A stretch of DNA of 9,053 nucleotides from an uncultured Collinsella sp. (GTDB taxonomy: Bacteria > Actinomycetota > Coriobacteriia > Coriobacteriales > Coriobacteriaceae), in the NCBI GenBank assembly GCA_937997605.1, contig CALLFD010000091.1:1-9053 (forward strand), given 5' to 3'. Under the pieces are notes generated by a model. The model saw nothing but the letters and a program-made list of their open reading frames with translations, ran no database searches and was not told the origin of the DNA. The position numbers and the translations under genes were made by a program. Of this stretch, positions 1 through 7,186 are shown in pieces (position 1 is the first letter of the stretch; each line of letters begins with the position of its first letter).

Positions 1-260
1 GCCTGCTCGAACTTGAGCTTAAAGTCGTTGTCGGCGGCTTCCTCACCGGCGCGGATAGCGGCTTCCACCATCTCGTCCTCGGTCATCGTCGCCTCCTTGT
101 TGGAATCCTCTACCTGGTTCTCGGCAGCCTCGGCGGCCTCGGCCTCGTTGGCCTCGGTATCGTCGACGGCCTCTACGGGAATCTTCACGTCCTTCTCCTC
201 AGAGTCAACGGGGGCGGCGCCAGCGGCAACCGCCTCCGTGCGAGCTTTACGGGCGGACAT
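1..260 (-). CDS. grpE: Probable GrpE nucleotide exchange factor, N-terminal part only
   Basis: An open frame begins at the ATG at 260 and runs off the left edge, giving 86 residues. It starts only two bases after the dnaK stop codon, so it is the second gene of the same transcript; a GAGGA stretch inside the dnaK end can serve as ribosome binding site. The visible part is a low-complexity Glu/Ala-rich acidic segment (about residues 15-62) followed by a more helical stretch ending in DFKLKFEQ. GrpE proteins typically begin with a disordered acidic tail before a long coiled-coil helix, and dnaK-grpE order is common in actinobacteria. GrpE would release ADP from DnaK and is dimeric and cytosolic. 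The diagnostic coiled coil and beta domain lie outside the window, so the call rests mainly on context and on the acidic N-terminus. Confidence 0.75.
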   Translation of the reverse strand, partial: MSARKARTEAVAAGAAPVDSEEKDVKIPVEAVDDTEANEAEAAEAAENQVEDSNKEATMTEDEMVEAAIRAGEEAADNDFKLKFEQ

Positions 261-262
261 GA

Positions 263-2155
<1,893 letters not shown>

Positions 2156-2258
2156 TAGAAATTCCCTCTCTCTTTTGCGTTCGCGCCGCCTCGACGGTCT
2201 GTCGCGCGGCACTTCGGCTTGTCTTTCAGGATGTAGTGTATCCCCTTATGGGCCGGAA

Positions 2259-2287
2259 TATACAAAATCTAAGTCAATTCATATAAG
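2259..2287 (+). promoter_or_regulatory. Possible sigma-70-type promoter reading rightwards
   Basis: TATACA (2259-2264) and TATAAG (2282-2287) are separated by 17 bp, matching the -35 consensus at 4 of 6 and the -10 consensus at 5 of 6 positions. Transcription would begin near 2294 and run through the palindromic block towards the T6 run at 2604-2609. The region is AT-rich and also serves the divergent dnaK gene, so a chance match is quite possible. Confidence 0.3.
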
Positions 2288-2295
2288 ATTTCTTA

Positions 2296-2354
2296 TTGCC
2301 GAGAGTTTAGGTTCACAAATGCGCAGGTAGACGCGCTGATTGAGTTCTCGGCAA
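2296..2354. repeat. Spaced 9-bp inverted repeat upstream of dnaK
   Basis: TTGCCGAGA (2296-2304) is exactly complementary to TCTCGGCAA (2346-2354) with 41 bp between the arms, so the centres are 50 bp apart. It could be a pair of half-sites for a regulator of dnaK or the base of an RNA stem, but the spacing is long and chance cannot be excluded. Confidence 0.4.
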
Positions 2355-2410
2355 ATCTATCGAGATCTATGTAGAGATGGCTGAGGTTTGCGTCCGGGGG
2401 TGCCTGGGGC

Positions 2411-2533
2411 CGCCTTGCGGAAAGCTCGTCCCGTTTTGAGAGCTGATACCGGGTCGCAGTTTCCGCTAGCGGGCCCAACCGGAAACTGCGACCCGTTTTT
2501 CGGCCAAATAACGGGATGCCCTTTCCGCAGGCG
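2411..2533. repeat. BIME-like block of four alternating palindromic units forming one long hairpin
   Basis: A ~20-bp unit of the form CGGAAAnnnCnnCCCGTTTT occurs four times in alternating orientation: forward at 2418-2437, reverse at 2449-2465, forward at 2480-2499 and reverse at 2508-2527. The two inner units form a perfect 16-bp stem (2450-2465 with 2480-2495, loop 2466-2479). The outer units pair as TGCGGAAAG (2416-2424) with CTTTCCGCA (2521-2529) and TCCCGTT (2429-2435) with AACGGGA (2510-2516), and CGCC (2411-2414) pairs with GGCG (2530-2533) past a one-base bulge. Neighbouring forward and reverse units can also pair locally, so two folds compete. The layout resembles REP/BIME clusters, which are mobilised by RAYT transposases; no transposase is present here. 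It is not a terminator for either flanking gene, since both are transcribed away from it. Confidence 0.8.
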
Positions 2534-2576
2534 CGCTCAATAGCTCAATATTTCAAGTCACCTTTAGCTAACATTT

Positions 2577-2609
2577 GCGCAGCTCAACGGCCCCACCTGC
2601 GCGTTTTTT
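2577..2609 (+). terminator. Weak terminator-like hairpin with T6
   Basis: GCGCAG (2577-2582) pairs with CTGCGC (2597-2602) around a 14-nt loop, and six T residues follow at 2604-2609. The 6-bp stem is short for a stand-alone terminator, but the T-run is good. It lies on the plus strand upstream of the ferredoxin promoter, where no coding gene ends. It could therefore end a non-coding transcript that passes through the palindromic block, or stop read-through into the ferredoxin gene. Confidence 0.45.
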
Positions 2610-2661
2610 AGTAAACCTTGGCATACTCGGCGAACGGTATGAAGATGCCGGTCAGAGGGTA

Positions 2662-2689
2662 TTGCAAACGGTCGCTCCCGTGGTATGTT
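2662..2689 (+). promoter_or_regulatory. Promoter of the ferredoxin gene
   Basis: TTGCAA (2662-2667) and TATGTT (2684-2689) are spaced by 16 bp, and a TGG triplet (2681-2683) directly before the -10 gives an extended -10 element. Transcription would start around 2696, leaving a leader of about 55 nt before the ATG at 2751. The start codon is preceded by the ribosome binding site AGAGAGGA (2736-2743). Confidence 0.6.
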
Positions 2690-2750
2690 TTTGCCCGAAT
2701 CAAACCGGCGCGCATCGCCTGTAGCGTCGGTCAACAGAGAGGAAACTACC

Positions 2751-2936
2751 ATGGCTCATCCCGTAATTGATGCCGACGAGTGCATCGCTTGTGGCGTTTG
2801 CGTCGACTCCTGCCCCGCTGGCGTTCTGGAGCTCCAGGACGTCGCTACCGTCGCTGACGAGGACTCCTGCGTCGCCTGTGGCGCTTGCCAGGACGCTTGC
2901 CCCGCTGGCGCGATCACTGAGATCGTCGAGGAGTAA
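2751..2936 (+). CDS. 2[4Fe-4S] ferredoxin, clostridial type
   Basis: The 61-residue protein is a small soluble electron carrier. It holds two CxxCxxCxxxCP motifs: Cys11, 14, 17 and 21 (CIACGVCVDSCP) and Cys40, 43, 46 and 50 (CVACGACQDACP). As in clostridial ferredoxins, the last Cys of each motif ligates the opposite cluster. The two halves are visibly related, reflecting the ancient internal duplication of this family. The ATG at 2751 is preferred over upstream starts because it has the ribosome binding site AGAGAGGA about 7 bases before it and yields the usual family length. The gene stands alone with its own promoter and a strong terminator. Its partners cannot be named from this window; anaerobes use such ferredoxins with pyruvate:ferredoxin oxidoreductase and related enzymes. 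A link to the Fe-S enzyme NadA encoded nearby is possible but unsupported. Confidence 0.94.
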   Translation: MAHPVIDADECIACGVCVDSCPAGVLELQDVATVADEDSCVACGACQDACPAGAITEIVEE

Positions 2937-2974
2937 CAACTCCCCACTTGCACACTCAAAAGTACACCGTGCAC

Positions 2975-3014
2975 AAAAAAGGAGGCTTCCGCATCGCCGC
3001 GGAGGCCTCCTTTT
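2975..3014. terminator. Bidirectional terminator between ferredoxin gene and niaR
   Basis: GGAGGCTTCCGC (2981-2992) pairs with GCGGAGGCCTCC (2999-3010), giving a 12-bp GC-rich stem with one wobble pair and a 6-base loop. On the plus strand TTTT follows (3011-3014), and on the minus strand the A6 at 2975-2980 becomes T6. The hairpin lies between convergent genes and so can end both the ferredoxin transcript and the nad operon transcript. Confidence 0.9.
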
Positions 3015-3027
3015 GCATTCGTCGTTA

Positions 3028-3573
3028 CTAGGACAGGCCGTCTTCGTAGGGCATTAGGTCCGCCAAGTAGCCTTTCTCCTTGAGCATCGCCTCGATCTCG
3101 TCGAGGGTTTGCTCGTCCTCCGCCGCGATGCGATGGAAGTGATAGCCGCTTGTCACCGTCAGCAGTGGAAAACTCTTGCCGCTGGCAATACCCTCCAGAT
3201 AGCGCTCGATATCGCGACGGTTGCGAATGTCCAGATCGGCTGTGATCTTGCCATACACGCGGTGATTGACGATCACGTTGAGAACGGCGCCTCCGGCGTC
3301 GACGATGCTCGTGAGCTCGTCACTTGCCTGCTCCACGCTATGGTGCACCTTGACCACGCGCGTGGGAACAGCCGGGCTGCCCGCCGCCTCCTGCAGCACG
3401 TAGCCGCGATTGGTGGCCACGATATCGTGCCCATCGGCGCGCAGCAGGGCGATGTCTTGCACGACAATCTGGCGGCTCACACCCACCTCACGAGCAAGCG
3501 CACTGCCCGAAACGGGCTCCTTGGCTCGCTCGAGCACGCCTATGATGGCACGGCGACGCTCGCGGGCGTCCAT
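3028..3573 (-). CDS. niaR: NiaR-type nicotinate-responsive transcriptional repressor
   Basis: The 181-aa protein has an N-terminal winged helix of the HTH_11 type (about residues 6-60, with the recognition region around GVSRQIVVQDIALLR) and a C-terminal 3H domain (about 72-170). The histidines that name the 3H domain are visible: VHHSVEQ (77-78), VNHRVYG (104) and YHFHRI (145, 147). His78, Glu86, His145 and His147 have the same spacing as the nickel ligands I recall from the Thermotoga homologue TM1602. NiaR (YrxA) proteins repress de novo NAD synthesis and niacin uptake genes when nicotinic acid is plentiful. The ATG overlaps the nadC stop (TAATG), so translation is probably coupled. As the last gene of nadABC it would repress its own operon, most likely through the palindrome at 6936-6979. 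Confidence 0.94.
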   Translation of the reverse strand: MDARERRRAIIGVLERAKEPVSGSALAREVGVSRQIVVQDIALLRADGHDIVATNRGYVLQEAAGSPAVPTRVVKVHHSVEQASDELTSIVDAGGAVLNVIVNHRVYGKITADLDIRNRRDIERYLEGIASGKSFPLLTVTSGYHFHRIAAEDEQTLDEIEAMLKEKGYLADLMPYEDGLS

Positions 3574-4433
3574 TATTTACCGTCCAGCAGACGCAGGTGC
3601 TTAAGCGAGAGGTCGAGAATCGGCGCAGAGTGCGTCAGCGCCCCCGAGCTAATAAAGTCAACGCCCAGGTCGGCGAGCGCGCGGATATTGCTGGCGTCCA
3701 CGTTGCCCGAGCACTCGGTCTTGGCACGGCCGGCGATAAGCTCAATCGCGGCAGCCATGTCGTCATGGGTCATGTTGTCGAGCATGATGATATCGGCGCC
3801 GGCCTCCACGGCCTCGCGCACCATGTCCAGGTTCTCGCACTCGATCTCGACCGTCGCGGTAAACGACGCATGGGCGCGCGCCATCTCGATTGCACGCGTC
3901 ACGCCGCCGGCGGCATCGATGTGGTTGTCCTTGAGCATGACGGCCGTCGACAGGTTGTAACGGTGGTTGCTGCCGCCGCCAATCTCGACCGCGGCCTTCT
4001 CAAAGACGCGCATGCCCGGCGTGGTCTTGCGCGTATCGACGAGCACGGTCTTGGTGCCCTCGAGCGCCGCGGCCATCTGGTGCGTATAGGTAGCGATACC
4101 GCTCATGCGCTGCAGGTAGTTGAGCGCCACGCGCTCGCCCGAAAGCAGTACGCGCGCATCGCCACGCACCTGCCCCACGTGGTCACCGGCGTGGACCTCG
4201 TCACCGTCGGCAACATCAAACAGCACCGAGCTCTGCGAATCCAGCAGCTCAAAGGTGCGAGCGAACACATCCAGGCCCGCGATGATGCCATCGGCCTTGG
4301 CGATAAGCTCCACCGTGGCGGGGCGCGCCGTGGGGCACACGCTCGCCGTGCTCACGTCCTCAAAGGTAATGTCCTCGCGCAGAGCCTGCAGAATCAGATC
4401 ATCGACGACGAGCTTCATGGTAATGGGATTCAT
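3573..4433 (-). CDS. nadC: Nicotinate-nucleotide pyrophosphorylase (carboxylating), quinolinate phosphoribosyltransferase
   Basis: NadC (EC 2.4.2.19) converts quinolinate and phosphoribosyl pyrophosphate to nicotinate mononucleotide, CO2 and pyrophosphate, the last step of the de novo branch before the shared NAD pathway. The 286-aa length is typical. Family motifs are GERVALNYLQRMSGIATYT (99-117), DTRKTTPGMR (133-142), GGGSNHRYNL (152-161), KDNH (168-171), VEIECEN (195-201), MLDN (217-220) and ISSGALTHSAP (261-271). These contain the Arg, Lys and Glu/Asp residues that bind quinolinate and phosphate in the barrel active site. The ATG at 4433 is chosen because a strong GGAGGAG site lies 7 bases upstream, inside the end of nadB; a second ATG five codons later is less well placed. 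The gene starts 3 bp after the nadB stop and overlaps niaR by one base. Confidence 0.98.
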   Translation of the reverse strand: MNPITMKLVVDDLILQALREDITFEDVSTASVCPTARPATVELIAKADGIIAGLDVFARTFELLDSQSSVLFDVADGDEVHAGDHVGQVRGDARVLLSGERVALNYLQRMSGIATYTHQMAAALEGTKTVLVDTRKTTPGMRVFEKAAVEIGGGSNHRYNLSTAVMLKDNHIDAAGGVTRAIEMARAHASFTATVEIECENLDMVREAVEAGADIIMLDNMTHDDMAAAIELIAGRAKTECSGNVDASNIRALADLGVDFISSGALTHSAPILDLSLKHLRLLDGK

Positions 4434-4436
4434 GGT

Positions 4437-5813
4437 CTACTCCTCCACGGCCTGCGTGCCGGCGGCACGGGCCAGATCATCGATTGCCAGGATGTCGGCG
4501 CTCAGGGCGCGATGACGGCCATCGAGCGCGGGATCGCCCGCCTGCTCCACGGCCAGTGACTCGCCGGTACGCATATACCACGCGGCGCGACGACCCCAGA
4601 CCAGCGCTTCGAGCAGGCTGTTTGATGCAAGGCGATTCTTGCCGTGAACGCCGTTGCAGGCCGTCTCGCCCGCGGCGTAGAGCTCGGGCATCGAGGTGCG
4701 GCCGTCCTTATCGACCCATACGCCACCCATAAAGTAGTGCTGCGTGGGCGTAACGGGGATGGGCTCGTCCAAGATGTCGCGGCCGTCCTCAAGGCAGCGC
4801 GCGCGAATGTTGGCAAAATGCCCGGTCACCACATCGCGCTCGACGGGGGCGAAGCTCAGCCACTCGTGCTCGGTACCGTCCTGCTTCATCTGCTCGCGAA
4901 TAGCGGCGGCGACCACATCACGCGGCTGAAGCTCGTCGGTAAAGCGCTCGCCGGCGGCGTTGAGCAAAATCGCGCCCTCGCCGCGGCAGCTCTCGCTGAT
5001 CAGGAAGGTGCGGCCCGGCTGCGGCGAGAACAGTCCCGTGGGGTGAATCTGCACGTAGTCCAAGTGCTCCATCTTAATGCCATGCTCCTGAGCAATGTAG
5101 CAGGCATCGCCCGTGAGCTGCGGGTAGTTGGTCGAATGGTCGTATACGCCGCCGATACCGCCCGTCGCCCACAGCGTGTGGCGGGCATGGATCTTAAACG
5201 GCTCGCCGGCATGCACGCCCTCGGCGGCATTTGTCAGCTCGTCGGCGGGACGAACCGAGTTGTCCTCGTCCACGGAAACGGCGACGACACCGGCACACAC
5301 CGTGGCGCCGTCACGCTCGCCCGTCAGGATATCGGTCATGGCTACGTGCTCCAAAATCCGCACGTTATCCAGCTTGCGAACGGCCTGGAGCAGCTTGGTC
5401 GTAATCTCCTTGCCGGTGATATCGGCATGGAAGGCAATGCGCGGACGGCTGTGCGCGCCCTCGCGGGTAAAGTCGAGGCTGCCGTCGGCCTTGCGCTCAA
5501 AATCCACGCCCATCGCTAGCAGGTCGTTGATGACCGAGCGGCTCGAGCGGATCATGATGTCGACGCTCTCGCGGCGGTTCTCGTAATGGCCGGCGTGCAT
5601 GGTGTCCTCAAAGAAGGCATCGTAGTCTGAGCCCTCGGGCAGCACGCAGATGCCGCCCTGCGCGAGCATCGAATCGCACTCGTCGACAGCGCCCTTGGAG
5701 AGCATGATCACGCGCGTGCTCGTCGGCAGGTTGAGAGCCGCGTACAGGCCCGCTACGCCGCAGCCGGCAATGACGACGTCGCACTCCATGTCGGGGTATT
5801 GCTTGGTTTCCAC
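4437..5813 (-). CDS. nadB: L-aspartate oxidase with shortened C-terminus
   Basis: NadB (EC 1.4.3.16) is a FAD enzyme that oxidises L-aspartate to iminoaspartate; in anaerobes fumarate can reoxidise the flavin. Numbered from the GTG at 5813 (458 aa), the protein shows the dinucleotide-binding GCGVAG (17-22), LAQGG (50-54), SRPRIAFHADITG (122-134), HPTGLF (257-262), SESCRGEGA (273-281), HYFMGG (359-364) and NRLASNSLLEALVWGR (393-408), which include the expected active-site His and Arg residues. The GTG is favoured because AAGGGAGAGGA (5819-5829) sits just upstream and the Rossmann fold follows closely. In-frame ATGs at 5864 and 5840 lie inside a hairpin and lack such a site. Only about 50 residues follow NSLLEALVWGR, whereas E. 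coli NadB (540 aa) has well over 100 there, so most of the C-terminal helical domain is absent. The gene ends naturally, 3 bp before nadC. Confidence 0.96.
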   Translation of the reverse strand: METKQYPDMECDVVIAGCGVAGLYAALNLPTSTRVIMLSKGAVDECDSMLAQGGICVLPEGSDYDAFFEDTMHAGHYENRRESVDIMIRSSRSVINDLLAMGVDFERKADGSLDFTREGAHSRPRIAFHADITGKEITTKLLQAVRKLDNVRILEHVAMTDILTGERDGATVCAGVVAVSVDEDNSVRPADELTNAAEGVHAGEPFKIHARHTLWATGGIGGVYDHSTNYPQLTGDACYIAQEHGIKMEHLDYVQIHPTGLFSPQPGRTFLISESCRGEGAILLNAAGERFTDELQPRDVVAAAIREQMKQDGTEHEWLSFAPVERDVVTGHFANIRARCLEDGRDILDEPIPVTPTQHYFMGGVWVDKDGRTSMPELYAAGETACNGVHGKNRLASNSLLEALVWGRRAAWYMRTGESLAVEQAGDPALDGRHRALSADILAIDDLARAAGTQAVEE

Positions 5814-5818
5814 AGGAA

Positions 5819-5829
5819 TCCTCTCCCTT
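5819..5829 (-). promoter_or_regulatory. Ribosome binding site that decides the nadB GTG start
   Basis: On the minus strand AAGGGAGAGGA ends five bases before GTG at 5813-5811. It is the only strong Shine-Dalgarno sequence near the possible nadB starts and supports GTG over the two upstream ATG codons. Confidence 0.75.
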
Positions 5830-5830
5830 G

Positions 5831-5865
5831 AATGTGACATAAGGGACCATCCCTCATGCCACATT
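5831..5865 (-). promoter_or_regulatory. Intercistronic RNA hairpin between nadA and nadB
   Basis: In the nad mRNA AAUGUGGCAUGAGGG (from 5865 to 5851) pairs with CCCUUAUGUCACAUU (5845 to 5831) around the 5-nt loop AUGGU, forming 15 consecutive pairs of which two are G-U. It begins 3 nt after the nadA stop codon and ends just before the nadB ribosome binding site. No U-run follows, so it is not a terminator. It may protect the mRNA, adjust the NadA:NadB ratio, or couple nadB translation to nadA: a ribosome finishing nadA would cover the 5' arm, and the CCCUU of the 3' arm could alternatively pair with the AAGGG of the ribosome binding site. The hairpin is seen in the sequence; its function is inferred. 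Confidence 0.7.
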
Positions 5866-5868
5866 GTT

Positions 5869-6894
5869 CTAGCGCGCTGCGTACTCGAGCATGCGGTCGA
5901 GCGTAAGTTTGGCCTGGTCGGCAGCCTCGTCCGAGACGCCGATCTGCACCTCGCCCTCGCCCGTCTCCAGGCAGCGCACGAGCTTTTCGAGCGTGATAAG
6001 GTCCATGTTGACGCAAGTGGGCTGCACCGCGGGGAAGTAGAACTTCTTGCCGGTGCCCTGGCAGCGGCGCTCGAGCTCGTAGAGCACGCCGCGGACCGTC
6101 ACGATAATGAACTCGCTCGCGTCGGACTCCTCGGCATACTTGATGATGCCGGCGGTGGAGCCGATGTAGTCGGCCTCGGCCAGGACGTCGGCCTTGCACT
6201 CAGGATGCGCCAGCACGAGCGCGTCGGGGTGGGCCTCCGTCGCGTCGACGATCTGCTCGACAGTGATGATGTGATGGCGCGGGCAGTAGCCCTTGTTGAG
6301 GATGACGTGCTTTTGCGGCACCTGCTCGGCTACGAAGCGACCGAGGTTTTGGTCGGGAATGAACAGGACATGCTGCTGCGGCAGCTCGGACACAATCTTG
6401 ACGGCGTTGGAGCTGGTGACGCACACGTCGCTCCAGCTCTTGATCTCGACCGTGGAGTTGACGTAACACACCACGGCAAGGTCGTCACCGTACTCGGCGC
6501 GGGCGGCGTCGACCGTCTCGCGCTTGACCATGTGAGCCATGGGGCAGTCCGCGCCCGGCTCGGGCAGCAGCACGGTCTTGGTGGGGTTGAGCAGCTTGGC
6601 GCTCTCGCCCATAAACTCCACGCCGCACAGCACGATGGTCCGCTGTGGCAGGCTCTTGGCGAGCTTGGCCAGGTAGAAGCTATCGCCGACGTAATCAGCC
6701 ACGGCCTGCACCTCGGGCGCCACGTAATAGTGCGCTAGGATCACCGCGTCACGTTGGGTTTTTAGTTGCTGAATGGCCTCGGCGAGCTCTGCGGGCACCA
6801 GTGCCGCGCGCTCCGTTGCCGTCGTTGCCGATGCTAGGCCGGCCGCGATATCGCGTGCGAGCTCCGACGCATCCATGTTCGCGCTCTGTGCCAT
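5869..6894 (-). CDS. nadA: Quinolinate synthase NadA
   Basis: NadA (EC 2.5.1.72) condenses iminoaspartate with dihydroxyacetone phosphate to quinolinate, using a [4Fe-4S] cluster held by three cysteines. In this 341-aa protein the likely ligands are Cys90 in CGVEFMGESAK (90-100), Cys204 in GYCPRHH (202-208) and Cys294 in PTCVNM (292-297). The Cys204-Cys294 spacing of 90 equals the one I recall for Bacillus subtilis NadA. Other family signatures are ILAHYY (52-57), NSTVEIKSWSDVCVTSSNA (146-164) and GSTAGII (246-252). The ATG at 6894 is chosen; the codon before it is TTG and could also initiate, adding one residue. AGAGGGG lies about 7 bases upstream. It is the first gene of the nadABC-niaR operon, and the cluster makes it oxygen-sensitive, in keeping with an anaerobic host. 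Confidence 0.98.
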   Translation of the reverse strand: MAQSANMDASELARDIAAGLASATTATERAALVPAELAEAIQQLKTQRDAVILAHYYVAPEVQAVADYVGDSFYLAKLAKSLPQRTIVLCGVEFMGESAKLLNPTKTVLLPEPGADCPMAHMVKRETVDAARAEYGDDLAVVCYVNSTVEIKSWSDVCVTSSNAVKIVSELPQQHVLFIPDQNLGRFVAEQVPQKHVILNKGYCPRHHIITVEQIVDATEAHPDALVLAHPECKADVLAEADYIGSTAGIIKYAEESDASEFIIVTVRGVLYELERRCQGTGKKFYFPAVQPTCVNMDLITLEKLVRCLETGEGEVQIGVSDEAADQAKLTLDRMLEYAAR

Positions 6895-6929
6895 CAAGGC
6901 CCCTCTCTTTTGGCGAATCTTGGGGCTTT

Positions 6930-6958
6930 AGTATGACACCTAGGTTTACAGCTGACAA
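6930..6958 (-). promoter_or_regulatory. Promoter of the nadABC-niaR operon
   Basis: Reading on the minus strand, TTGTCA (6958-6953) matches the -35 consensus at 5 of 6 positions and CATACT (6935-6930) matches the -10 consensus at 4 of 6, with the ideal 17-bp spacer. Transcription should start near 6923, giving a leader of about 30 nt before nadA. The spacer and the -35 lie inside the palindrome at 6936-6979, so a protein bound there would block RNA polymerase. Confidence 0.65.
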
Positions 6959-6979
6959 GACAGCTGTAAACCTAGGTGT
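6936..6979. promoter_or_regulatory. Perfect 19-bp inverted repeat, probable NiaR operator
   Basis: ACACCTAGGTTTACAGCTG (6936-6954) and CAGCTGTAAACCTAGGTGT (6961-6979) are exact reverse complements separated by six bases. Inside are four smaller palindromic or near-palindromic octamers of form ACnnnnGT: ACCTAGGT (6938-6945), ACAGCTGA (6948-6955), ACAGCTGT (6960-6967) and ACCTAGGT (6970-6977). Their centres lie 10, 12 and 10 bp apart, about one helical turn each, so all would face the same side of the DNA. The position over the nadA promoter, with niaR as last gene of the operon, makes NiaR the obvious ligand. This assignment is inferred; I did not rely on a remembered NiaR consensus. Confidence 0.8.
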
Positions 6980-7002
6980 AAAGTTGAAATAAAGATTCAA
7001 TC

Positions 7003-7171
7003 ATGTGGCAGGTCCATATTCGAACTGGCAAGCTGAGGATAGCTGAGCTCTCGATGGCGCAGGAGGCATCTTTCGCCACCGCAATACCGCTTGGCGCGAG
7101 TTGCACGCCGTGGGGCGCAAACGGTCCGCACCCCCGCAAGCGGCGCGTACCCGATGTGGCAAAATCGAACT
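7003..7171 (+). repeat. Two-part direct repeat in the leader of the response regulator gene
   Basis: ATGTGGCA followed by TCGAACT occurs twice: at 7003-7010 with 7020-7026 (9-bp gap) and at 7154-7161 with 7165-7171 (3-bp gap). The second copy ends just before the ribosome binding site of the response regulator gene. LytTR proteins usually bind paired direct repeats about 9-10 bp long near their targets, so autoregulation is conceivable, but the two copies are 151 bp apart and unevenly spaced. No convincing promoter for the regulator gene was identified in this 6980-7186 stretch, which holds no gene. Confidence 0.35.
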
Positions 7172-7186
7172 ACTTAAGGGGGCCGA

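Larger units (their letters stand above)
2156..2750. other. Long divergent intergenic region between dnaK and the ferredoxin gene
   Basis: This 595-bp stretch separates two genes transcribed away from each other. It contains an AT-rich block (about 2255-2297) that probably carries the dnaK promoter, although no well-spaced -35/-10 pair for dnaK could be assigned; a TTGACT (2272-2277, minus) and a TATATT (2257-2262, minus) are only 9 bp apart. Further right are a 9-bp inverted repeat, a BIME-like palindromic block, a terminator-like hairpin and the ferredoxin promoter, all listed separately. No convincing protein-coding gene was found; short frames at 2293-2478 and 2564-2752 (minus) have no recognisable content. 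Confidence 0.8.

Noticed and set aside
2156..2212. Upstream start that would lengthen DnaK by 19 residues
   Set aside because: The extra residues are Arg-rich and unlike any DnaK, while the ATG at 2155 has a good ribosome binding site and the canonical N-terminus.
2411..2533. CRISPR array
   Set aside because: The repeated units alternate in orientation and are separated by only 10-14 bases, unlike direct repeats with regular spacers.
2577..2750. Riboswitch or T-box leader for the ferredoxin gene
   Set aside because: The hairpin with T6 lies upstream of the best ferredoxin promoter, and no conserved riboswitch or T-box motif was recognised.
2293..2752. Small minus-strand frames at 2293-2478 and 2564-2752
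   Set aside because: The first overlaps the palindromic block and the second covers the ferredoxin promoter region. Neither shows a family match or coding-like composition.
5814..5864. ATG starts at 5864 and 5840 for nadB
   Set aside because: Both lie within the intercistronic hairpin and lack a strong ribosome binding site. The GTG at 5813 has one and brings the protein start close to the FAD-binding motif.
3597..6738. Long plus-strand frames opposite nadC, nadB and nadA (3597-4559, 4644-5519, 5650-6738)
   Set aside because: The opposite strand encodes complete, well-conserved enzymes with all motifs. These frames are His/Arg/Gly-rich shadows with no family features.
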